DNA from: Plumapathes pennacea | Lineage: Eukaryota; Cnidaria; Anthozoa; Antipatharia; Myriopathidae | Direction: 5' to 3' | DNA length: 64,000 bases | NCBI GenBank assembly: GCA_964036295.1 | Contig: OZ038467.1 | Coordinates: forward strand, 15,969,670-16,033,669 | Shown: in pieces, positions 35,873-47,500 of the stretch | Layout of the letters: each line of letters begins with the position of its first letter | How positions within the stretch are numbered: position 1 is the stretch's first letter | Program-made: the position numbers and the translations under genes | Notes under the pieces: model-generated | Database searches by the model: none | The model's input: the letters and a program-made list of their open reading frames with translations, nothing else | What the model was told of the DNA's origin: nothing

Positions 35873-38800
35873 AGCACTTTTTGATCAAAAGAAACTGATC
35901 TTCTCCTCAAAAGGGTCAGATTGAAGTGGATTGCTATTCATCTTTTCACCTTCGGGGGCCCCAAAAATGGCGGAACCAAGCACTCCGCCATGGAACAATT
36001 ACATTTTAATTAAGATTTTCACGTTTCATTCAGAGTACAATGTGTGTAAACTTGTGTATGTAAGTTAGGTTTATTGTTATGTCATCATCACGAGGTTGGT
36101 ATCTCTGGTTGTATGTATCATGCAAGTACACCCCTTAAGTATGTTAATATGTATGCATTTGGCTTGTACATGTATGGCCATATATGTATGTATGTCTGAA
36201 TCAATGTAGTGTGAAATCTTAGTTTGGAAAATTAGTGAGGTACTGTTAGGTATGTAAGTATGTTGGTGTGTATGTGTGTCAACACAATCAATCCACCTAA
36301 AACCCCCCTGGATTTGCCCTTGGAATGAAGTGTGGAATGTTAGTTTGGAAAATTAGTGAGGTACTGTTAGGTATATAAGTATGTTGGTGTGTATATTGTA
36401 TGTGTCAACACAATCGATCCACCTCGAACCCCCCCAGATTCGCCCTAGGAATGTAGTGTGGAATGTTAGAGTGGAAAATTAGTGAGGTACTGTTAGGTAT
36501 GTATGTATGTGTCAACAAAATCAATCCACCTTACTTCACACTGAATGTTGCCTTTGTAATGCTCTGAAACTCTTTGGCTCAGGTTTCTGAATGCCACCCT
36601 CATGTAGGCTGGGCAGGCATCAACAGAGTTGAGAATGGAGGACATGATAGCTTGCAGGTAACCCTGCAGTGTGCGCACTTTCTTCGCAGTTGCATCATGC
36701 TCATCTGAGTTTCGGGTGCTCGGCCGCCTTTGATATAAAATTGAAAAAACTCAAAACTGACATGACAAAAAATCTCGACTAAGTTTTAAAACTATTAAGA
36801 TCTCGCAATTTCTACTCAATAAATTTTCCCTAAATTCGCTATAAAGGCCTCTTTGTGTACCAGATTCAATTTATAAATCAAAGCAGCAAGGCAGCTGTAG
36901 CTAAAAAAGTGTTTTATAATAATTGAGAAAAAAGAATTATCGACGCGGTTTTCACGGGTCACGCGACCGCAGCACTCTCCAAAATAACAGATTGTACCTT
37001 TTTGGCTCCAGAACTAAAAAGAGCATGCCTGAATTAGTCCAGATGCCAATTTTGGATTGTCTAGGCTTCATTTTGGCGAAGCAGCGGCAATTTGTTTTTT
37101 TGAGATTTGATAAGAGTTTGTATGCGGCCGCCATGTTAGTCGAACTCGGAACACGAAATGAAGTTGATCTGTGACTCAGTTTGATGTTTAGTTACTTCAC
37201 ATCTTTCGCAGTGCCAATTTTAAAATGTTTCGTGAAGGACCGATTTTAGTCGGCCTCGCGCGTGTACACGGCTTTGTTGTCACGGTATTCAAACGTCCAT
37301 AGCTCCCGATAGATATTTTGTATCGACTCAGAATTTTGCTTTAAGTCTTAAGGCATGATAGTCTTGAACATATCAATGTATTGGACTTATAGGATACGTT
37401 ACTTTTGAGATGGCTTTTTATGACGTCAAATGCAAACCAAGAATTGAAATACCTGAGTAATTTGCATACATAATACAGCCTGGCAAAACGAGGACACATT
37501 GTGGCGGCAACATTGTGTCCTTCGATGTTTCCAGGGTGGCAAAACGTGCGGCAACATATTGTTTCGCTCCGTGCGGACACAACAAACGCTTCTGAAGCTG
37601 TTCAAAAACATTGTTTGTGTCCGCAACAAATGTTTCGCGACTGGCAAAACGGGGCAACATTTTGGGAAACATGCGCGCTATCAATGTTGCCACCACAATG
37701 TGTCCTCGTTTGGCCAGGCCTTTAGGAACTTGTAAACATTCACCGGAAATGGATATTTTTGGCTTTTCTAAAGCCGAGATTCAATATCTTTCGGCCCAGT
37801 ATCTTCCAAGCCGTATTTACTGTCACTACAGAAATTTTGGCGGATACTAAACCAACGGCTTCAGATTTGTTTGCGATAACGCCATCGGTGCCACTGATTG
37901 TTTGACCTTCATGGCACCGCGTCAACATTTTCTTGCAACTTGTCGTGCAACAAAGTAGCGTAGCAAGTTGCGGCCTGTGTTGCACGTATTACTACCTACG
38001 CACACAACAAAATTTCGTGTTGTGAGTTGCGGCAACATGTTGCAAAAAGTAGACTCGGCTTCTACTTTTTGCAACATGTTGCCGCAACTCGCAACACAAA
38101 ATTTTGTTGCAGAACAAGTTGCGTGCGTAGGTAGTAATACGTGCAACAAGAGGCCGCAACTTGCTACGCAACTTTGTTGCACGACAAGTTGCAAGAAAAT
38201 GTTGCCCGTATTACTTCACCTTAACAACACAAAACACAACAGAGTGAAACACGACCAAGCTCAGAATCAATGACCATGCAAACAAACTTCGAACGCATGA
38301 CAAACCTTCAAAATGAGAACACGTTCCGAACAAAAATATGGTCGCAACAACTACGACAACATCTTGCTTTTAAACTGCGTTGTTCGACACACCCTGGTAC
38401 GCGACCTTCATCATGCCCAAATTTGGAAAACCGCAACTGCTCTATTTGGAAATCCATTGTTGACAACAGAGGGAATAGGGAAGTAGAGAAGTAGGGAAGT
38501 AGGGAAGGGAAAGTGATTACTATACCTCACAAATCCCACAAAGTGGGATTCGCGAGCTAAAAAATGGGGGTGACCGATTCCATTTAGCTGCTATTGTGGC
38601 TGGAATATCACACACTTTCTGCCTGAATAGAACAGTTTACATATAAACGCACCAGGTTTAACCAAAATTCCGAAAGAACTGCTCCACAGATGTTTTTCTT
38701 CTTTTTTCAGAAAAAAATGCAGATCTTACATGTGAGACCTATACCCAAAAATTCAGGATAGGTCACTGAACTAATTTTTGTGTTATTCCTGTATGTTTCC

Positions 38801-41544
38801 GAAATTCACCTTATCGAACGACGGCCATGTTGGATTGCCGTCATAGTTTGTAACTTAAAAAATGATGTGGGGCACAGACCATGCACAAAAGTGAATTCTG
38901 TTGTGTTTCTCTATGCAAAAATGATTGTAAAAAAACAAAATCTTGTGAACAGTGGGTTGGTTGTGATCGTCCGGGTTAGAGTAGTCTCCAGAAAGACTGT
39001 TGTTGGTGACTGACGTTTCGACTACCTGCTTCGACTACGTTTCGAATGCATCAGCCACAGTACCAACTACTACCAACGACTTACACTGGAAAGCTGGTAC
39101 ACAAACTTAGAACGGAAACCACTCAACAGATGCCAACAATTACCGGCACCTTACAAACGACTGATAGATGACATCAAACGCAACCGAACGAACAATAGAC
39201 AAATCAACAGGACAAAAGAACATCAACTGACCAATAACGAAACACAACCAAGTCGACTCGACCAACCATAGGCCGACATAACGGACCAATCACTTCAACA
39301 ACCAGAGACATATATACCGCCATCTGACAAATACTTTCACTTGACTCTGAAGATGACTTCCGCTCAGGTAGTCGAAACGTCAGTCACCAACAACAGTCTT
39401 TCTGGAGACTACTCTAACCTGGACGATCACAACCAACCCACTGTTCACACTCCTGGGTTCAAACCATTTACCATTTGCCTTGCCAAAATCTTGTGACTTT
39501 CACAGTTAATACAAATGACAGCAAATTAAGTAAAACCATGATTGTGCGCAAGAAATGTGCGCACAAATGCGCAATAATTGCAGTACATCTTTAATTGAGA
39601 GCTAAAGCATATTTACGACTTCTTCATGGCAAACTGTTTTGTCAGCTTCTGTTCTGCAAATAGACAGATATATGTGTGGAAAGGAGGAAGCGTGGAATGG
39701 GATGCCCTACCTTGCTTGCTTGCTTGGATCTATTTCACAGGACTTGTGCTCCTCAAATATTTTGTCAATTATGGGCTTGAGCTGCTCACACAAATATGGT
39801 ATGCCTACAATCTAGAATTACATTTTCATGGAGATAAGTCATCATAGACATAGTTGTTAGTGTTGTTTTGGTAAGTGAGAAAAAAACTAGAAGGTTGACT
39901 CTAGGGAAGGGAGGAGACACAAAAAATGCAGAGACGTTTGCAAAGGTGAGGAAGAGAAAAAGAAAGAACCATAAAAAAGGACTTAGATAAAGTTCTTACA
40001 ATATTAGTACCTTCATGAACTCATCCATACACTTAGTTGCCAGAGTGTTCCCCCTAAACAACACGTTTGGATTGCCTACAACAGAAAATAAACAACAACA
40101 CCACATGATGCCATGCAGTGTGGTTCAGCTCATTAAAATTGGGGTACAGCTCAAAACGATACCCTCAGGACCAGCTCCAACTGTTTGTTTTAGAGAGTCA
40201 CCCGTCTTAAAGAGGGATCAGTTATAGTAAATGACTGAAGAAATGGCCTGGATCACTCCTACAAGGCGTCCATCTCAGAGGTGTCCAATTTAGTGGTGTC
40301 CAACTCAGAGAGGTGTCTGACTTAGAGAGGTGTCCAATTTAGAGGTGTCTGGCTTGGAGGTGTCCAACTAAGAGGTGTTCAACCTAGAAGGTTGTCTGTT
40401 AAGAGGGAGTTGATTGTATACCATAAAATGTGCGTGTGCAGAAACTGAAAGTGTCCTATGTGATATTTGCTGTGCTATAATGTAGTGCCTATTTACCAGT
40501 CTTCTTGATTTCTCTTGTTGTAATATAATCCAGGAAAGGTATGACCAAGTCTTGTCCAAGGAACAGCTTTACCAGTTCATGTGCCAAAGCCTTAATATCA
40601 GCAGTGGTCAGCTCCTCCAACACACTCAGTGCAGTGTGCTGATTGGCCGTCACATCAGAGGATGAGACAGAGTCCACAAGCATTCTGACCAGAGGTTGAT
40701 AGAACTGGGAGGGAAGTATGCGCTCTTCAGACAGACGGACTCCAAGTCTGATGCTGCCAAGGCTGCTACTGTTAACAAAGAAAGAACCACAGAACAACTT
40801 AATTGTTAAAGCCCAGAAAGTGAAACTTAATACTGCATTTCCTCGTTTAAGCACCCCCTCCCCCCAAAAGACGTACAGTACGAGATTAACAAATGGAATA
40901 CCTATAGGTTATGGTTGCTAAAGGAAATGCGTTATATACTGTTAACATTACATGAAATAGTTACTGTGGCAATCCAGCCTGTGAAAAAACATTACTGCAA
41001 ATGTTTTTCATAACTATTCCATTTTAAACAATTATCTCACACAACAAAAATATTTCAAATCACGTTTTTTAGCTCGCGAATCCCACTTTGTGGGATTTGC
41101 GAGGTATAGTAATCACTTTCCCTTCCCTACTTCCCTACTTCCCTATTCCCTCTGTTGTCAACAATGGATTTCCAAATAGAGCAGTTGCGGTTTTCCAAAT
41201 TTGGGCATGATAAAGGCGCGTGTCGAACAACGCAGTTTAAAAGCTGATGTCGTAGTTGTTGCGACCATATTTTTGTTCGGAACGTGTTCTCATTTCGAAG
41301 GTTTGTCATGCGTTCGAAGTTTGTTTGTCCATTGATTCTGAGCGTGGTTGTGTTTCACTCTGTTGTGTTTTGCGTTGTTATTGCGACATTTTGGCGCGGT
41401 GCCATGAAGGTCAAACAATCAGTGGCACCGATGGCGTTATCGCAAACAAATCTGAAGCCGTTGGTTTAGTATCCACCAAAATTTCTGTAGTGACAGTAAA
41501 TACGGCTTGGAAGATACTAGGCCGAAAGATATTGAATCTCGGCT

Positions 41545-41575
<31 letters not shown>

Positions 41576-44500
41576 TATCCATTTCCGGTGAATGTTTACA
41601 AGTTCATAAGTATGCAAATTAGTCAGGTATTTCAATTCTTGGTTTGCATGTGACGTCATAAAAAGCCATCTCAAAAGTTACGTATCCTATAAGTCCAATA
41701 CATTAACATGTTCAAGACTATAATGCCTTAAGACAAAGCAAAATTCTGAGTCGATAAAAAATATCTATCGGGAGCTATGGACGTTTGAATACCGTGACAA
41801 CAAAGTCGTGTGCGTGTGACACGCTCGTGACCGACTAAAATCGGTGCTTGTGTCTGAACTATAAAGTTTTCCATCACGAAACATTTTAAAATTGGCACTG
41901 CGAAAGATGTGAAGTAACTAAACATCAAACTGAGTCACAGATCAACTTCATTTCGTGTTCCGAGTTCGACTAACATGGCGGCCGCATACAAACTCTTATC
42001 AAATCTCAAAAAAACAAATTGCCGCTGCTTCGCCAAAATGAAGCCTAGACAATCCAAAATTGGCATCTGAACTAATTCAGGCATGCTTTTTTTAGTTCTG
42101 GAGCCAAAAAGGTACAATCTGTTATTTTGGAGAGTGCTGCGTCGCGTGACCCGTGAAAACCGCATCGATAATTCTTTTCTCAATTATTATAAAACACTTT
42201 TTTTAGCGCGCGTTCACCACGAAGTGGTGAATTGAGCCAGTTCTATAAATAGCTACTTTCGCAAAAAAAGTCCTTTTTACAAATTCGCGAGCTTACAGCT
42301 GCCTTGCTGCTTTGATTATCTTAAGCGCCCTCCCTTGATTAAGGGTGTTCCACCAACCTTTCTCTGTGCACCTTGACCTGTGGTGGTGCAAACAATTTGT
42401 ACCAAGAATCCTTAGTTTGTCCAATCTCTTGTTTGCTAAACAATATTATCGCCTGCAATTAAGAAGACATTAAATCCATCAAGGAGTCAGTGTTATAAGT
42501 GTAGCAAACCAAATTTATGAAACAGTTTTGAAAATTTATGAATGCTATATTTGGATCAGGTTACTAATAACTACTAACTATTAAGTAATAGTTATGCATT
42601 CTTCGCGCATGCACCAGAATGTCCTGTGGCTTGTTTTGTAACACCTTGGATCAGGCTCCCAAACATTGCGTTCCTCGCTTTGCTAAACAGCTTGATTCGC
42701 TGAACGTCATGTACAAGAGGAAACTGCTCCTACTCGTATACAGAGCCGGACATGACTAGAACGCACCAGAGAGCACAAAAGACATGTTCGTCAGAAAAAG
42801 GAATAACACCTACTCACTCCGAAGCACACTCCCAAGCACACTCCCAGGCTTACTCCCAAACAAACACAAAATTTTAAGGGACAGCCCGTGACTAATAATT
42901 TTACTTTTAAGAATGAAGCATGTATGATAACTTGCAAAGATAGAGAATTTTTATACTTCTAATCAGGAACGCAACAAAAGTGTTTAATTAATTAATCAAT
43001 CAATTAATGAGTGCAGGAATGTGTATGTGCGCGCGCGCACAAGCACTTGGGCGAACGAGGGGGAGGGAGCGGGCAGTGGCAAAGTGGCAAAGTTGAAGAT
43101 GGTGGCGGGTTTGTAGGATAGCTGTACTAGGTACATACTTTTTCAATTCTAATCCTTTTTAATAGTGTAATTAGGTACTAAGTAGAAACTTCAATTTTAT
43201 TCAATTTATTATAATTTAATAAGTAATATTAGATAGAAAACACGACCCCACCAGTTCTTAATGAAACTTTGTGATCGTGTATAAATAAAGGTTATTGATT
43301 GGTTCCTACTCGTTTCTACCTCAAACGTCCCACGACCACATGGTCTGTTACATAAGTTTCAGAAGAAATGTGCTGCTATCTTGCATCATACCTGTCCAAG
43401 AGTGTTGTGTCCCTCCGCGCTGTCCTGCACTTCTGCTACAAGTTTGGTGTCTGGCAGGGATTCCAGCACTTCAAAGTCAAGAGTCTCCTCCACAAAAGGC
43501 AGCCAGCTCTTTGTTGTGACCTGGAACTAGCAATAATAACAATAGCGGTGTACTATAACAATTAACAACAACAATTATGAATAACTACAATCCATAATAA
43601 CGATTATGATAACCATAATCATATAACGATATATATCAATAGCAATGCACGATATCAATAACCATGAAAGATAACAATAACGTTATCAATAGCAATGCAA
43701 GATAACAATAAAACGATATGAATAACAATGCATGATAACAAAAATAATTTCAATAATAGGTTGGTTGTGATCGTCCGGGTTAGAGTAGTCTCCAGAAAGA
43801 CTGTTGTTGGTGACTGACGTTTCGACTACCTGAGCGGAAGTCATCTTCAGAGTCAACTCTTGACTCTGAAGATGACTTCCGCTCAGGTAGTCGAAACGTC
43901 AGTCACCAACAACAGTCTTTCTGGAGACTACTCTAACCCGGACGATCACAACCAACCTACTGTTCACACTCCTGGGTTCAAACCATTTGCCAGATTTCAA
44001 TAATGATGCAAGATAACAACAATGATATCAATAACGATGCACGATAACAATAACGATATCAATAACGATGCGGGATAACAGCGATCTCAATAGTGATGCG
44101 GGATAACAATAAAGATATCAATAAAGATATCAATAGCGATGCACAATAAAAATAACGTTACCATAGAAACGCACGATCTTAATTGTGCGATAACATTGAT
44201 AATGATCAACGCTAACGATAACAGCAAAAATAATGAATAACGAATAACGATAAAGACCAACAATGAACGATAACGAAATGATTCATGTATCAAGAACAAT
44301 TCACAATAACAACTGGAATAAAAATAGCAACTAACATAAACAATATAAACCAAAGTAATATTAAACGACCAACAATACCAGGGACACCAAACAAATAACT
44401 GTAAATATTGCTAACAGTCGCAATAAACTATATCATTCAATATCATTTTGTTCTCTTTCGATTGACCGAAAGACTGCTACATCACCTTCAAATAACTGCC

Positions 44501-47500
44501 CACAAATAAGTATCTGCTCATGCGGACTACTGTTTTCGGCTTGTTGACTGCAAATATTTACTCATGCGCAGGTTTCTCCACCTGTGTGAACATGGCAGCT
44601 CGTTTTGGCTACAACGCGCGCTTTCCAACGCATCATATGCCGAATAATTTGTGAAATGTAAGCTCATCTAAATGATAAAACAATTATTGAACTCGGTTAT
44701 CGGAAAATAACGTGATTTGCCAGTTTCTCGTACATCATTTATTGATCTGCTTGCCACTGGCAAATCACATTATTTTGCTCAACCTCGTCCAATAATTGCT
44801 TATTGATAACCAGAAAGCTAATGATCAACGACAAAAAAGCCCAACGATTAACAACCACACCAATAATCATGAACCATAACGAAAGCAACATTAATCCTGA
44901 CCATTAAGGCGACGACAACTACAGTATAATAGTGGAAGGGCGGCTACAACAGCAACATCGACAACAAAAACAACAACAACAACAAAATGACAGTAAAAGT
45001 GAACACGCTGTACTAACATCAGTAAAGGGTTATACTAGTGTAGTTTGCATATTGCAGATTTAGGACATCTTTCCTTAACTCTGGGCTACTTATTGTAAAT
45101 ATTCACATACTTTTCATCGATACAATCCCTGGTGGGAACCAAATAAACCATATTGGATATTGCATATTGTATTGTATACCTCGGACAGTGAAAGTTCTTC
45201 CCGCATTTCAATGGAATGCGCCTGCGCATCTGTCCGACAACTGAGCCTGGGCGCAAGCCTGGGCTTCATTTCTTTCAGGGAAAGTTTCACTTGAGGCTGT
45301 AAGCAACCGCATGTGCCCTTCTCAGCCAGATCTCTGAAAAATAAACCAGACCATAATGTTACAGTACAACCAGATTCCTGAAAAATACACCAGACCATAT
45401 TATAGTACAAGCAGATCTCTGAAAAATACACCAGACCATTATATTACAGTACAACCAGATCTCTAAAAAAATACACCAGACCATATTACAGTACAACCAG
45501 ATCTCTAAAAAACACCAGACCATGTTACAGTACAACCAGATCTCTAAAAAAATACATCAGACCATAGTATTACAGTACAACCAGATCTCTAAAAAAATAC
45601 ACCAGACCATATTATAGTACAAGCAGATCTCTGAAAAATACACCAGACCATTATATTACAGTACAACCAGATCTCTAAAAAAATACACCAGACCATATTA
45701 CAGTACAACCAGATCTCTAAAAAACACCAGACCATGTTACAGTACAACCAGATCTCTAAAAAAATACATCAGACCATAGTATTACAGTACAACCAGATCT
45801 CTAAAAAAATACACCAGACCATATTATAGTACAAGCAGATCTCTGAAAAATACACCAGACCATTATATTACAGTACAACCAGATCTCTAAAAAAAATACA
45901 CCAGACCATATTACAGTACAACCAGATCTCTGAAAAATACACCAGACCATTATATTACAGTACAACCAGATCTCTAAAAAACACCAGACCATGTTACAGT
46001 ACAACCAGATCTCTAAAAAAAATACACCAGACCATAATATTACAGTACAACCAGATCTCTGGAATATACACCAGACCATGTTACAAACGATGGTCTAGCG
46101 CTCGAAACGTCAGCTTCCAATTCTTTCACGGCATCTAGGTTTCATACATCAACGATTAACTTTATATGTTGCTACAGCCGACCGTTTTTACTGAAACACA
46201 TCTGTACTCACTGTAAAAGGCAAAAATGTTTCAATTCGAGAAAACACACTAACTCAAGAACTGCCCGACGAAACCTGTCGGTGTGACCGCTCAAATGAAA
46301 GCTCTCAATGAGTACATTCTGATAGTAGTGTTCACTTCCAACTCTTGAACTGTCGAATGAAACCTGAAACCTGATTAAGGTCTCAAAGGTTCGCAAGTCC
46401 CTCTCGGAAAAATATCATTGTAGCGTTACAATTTAAAGTACATACACGTATTATATATATCGTTTAAAAGGTCTTGGACTGCAGAATATAGATCTGATGT
46501 TATTGTGTTCAGGCACTTAAAGGTGGAGTACGATTTAGGTTGATTTGAAAATTGACTTCTTTGGAAACGAGAACCAAAACTTTTGTCTGCTTTATTCGCA
46601 ACTGCTGAAACAATTGTCTTTCACGACTCAATGAAGTCGACTAAAATACCATGCCAGCGAAGTTTCATCCGTTTTGTTTTAAGGATTTTGTTGATCTTTT
46701 AAATGTTCAATAAAACAGGAACGAGAAGATGATATCGAAAATCACTGACACGGTATTTGAGAAAGCTCATCTTGTACATCTCACGAAAATTTAAGCAATA
46801 TCGACCAAACCCCTCAAAGGTTTTAGTTCCCTAATTTTTCGCAAAAATCTTTCCTTGATCTGATCAAGATCACATTCTACCTTTAACGTGTATGAAAAAC
46901 GTAATAGAAGATTTGCATTCTTCAGTTCCAGAGCTTTACAATAATATATAATACGTGTAAATACCTTAGCAATTCTATACGAGCAATTTTTTCCGAGAAT
47001 AATTTTGAAAGGCGCACGAAGCTCTATCGAGACCTTAAAGGTGTGACCACTCAAATGAAAGCTCTCAATGAGCACATTCTGACAGCAGTGTTCACTTCCA
47101 ACTCCTGACCTGTCAAATGAAACCTAAAGTGTGACCACTCAAACGAAAAGCTCACAATGACTTCAAACAGTAGTAGTCACGTTGCTGTTAAATATTAAGC
47201 AGAGTTCGTAGTTTCGACTTTATGAATTTTGCATAGAAGATAGCAGTAAATGTGTTGATTCAAAGACACCAGGGGCCCATTCAATAAAGCATTTAGAAGT
47301 GTATTTTACAAGTTGGACCAATTTCTCCACACGTTAAAACACACTTTAGTCCAACGCAATGGCCAAATATTGTTGTGGTCGTACACTGGGGACCTGTATC
47401 TGTAATATTGTGCAGACTCTGCTGGATTAGAATCCGTTTACAGGTGTCAGAATAATAGTCCAACTTACGCGTGTAAATGTTTATTGAAATGGCCCCAGGG

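Larger units (their letters stand above)
36875..38563 (+). mobile_element. Copy B of the 1.2-kb repeat family with two nested insertions
   Basis: Same ends as copies A, C and D, opposite in orientation to A and C. It is interrupted by a foldback at 37478-37724 and by a hairpin element at 37924-38213, which explains its greater length. It lies in the RasGAP intron upstream of exon 12. Confidence 0.8.
38944..39470 (+). mobile_element. Penelope-like element remnant with inverted terminal copies
   Basis: The left end (38950-39026) is the reverse complement of the right end (about 39363-39450), roughly 80 bases each. The interior holds the ORF fragment and the plus-strand hammerhead. The left copy, read on the minus strand, has GAAACGTCAGTCA but a degenerate first half (CTGATGCATTCGAAACG), so it is probably not an active ribozyme. 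Confidence 0.65.
43756..43972. mobile_element. Foldback made of two inverted Penelope-like terminal repeats
   Basis: About 100 bases (GGTTGGTTGTGATCGTCC... to the centre at about 43858) are followed by their near-perfect reverse complement. Each arm carries a hammerhead ribozyme and the AGTAGTCTCCAGAAAGACTG block also seen at 38950 and 39400. It lies in a RasGAP intron between exons 6 and 7, inside an AT-rich run of ACGATAACAATAACG-like repeats. Confidence 0.75.

Noticed and set aside
36923-37174. 83-codon frame repeated at 22143, 41935 and 49192 as a gene family
   Set aside because: All copies lie inside the 1.2-kb repeat; conservation is explained by recent spread. Kept only as part of the mobile element.
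39007-39060. Third hammerhead on the minus strand at the left end of the Penelope remnant
   Set aside because: GAAAC and GTC are present but the 5' core and stem I are replaced by CTGATGCATTCG; it does not fold into the standard layout by eye.
45801-46079. 92-codon frame with repeated [12 protein letters not shown]
   Set aside because: Produced by the splice-acceptor minisatellite; it would only be translated if a decoy acceptor were used.
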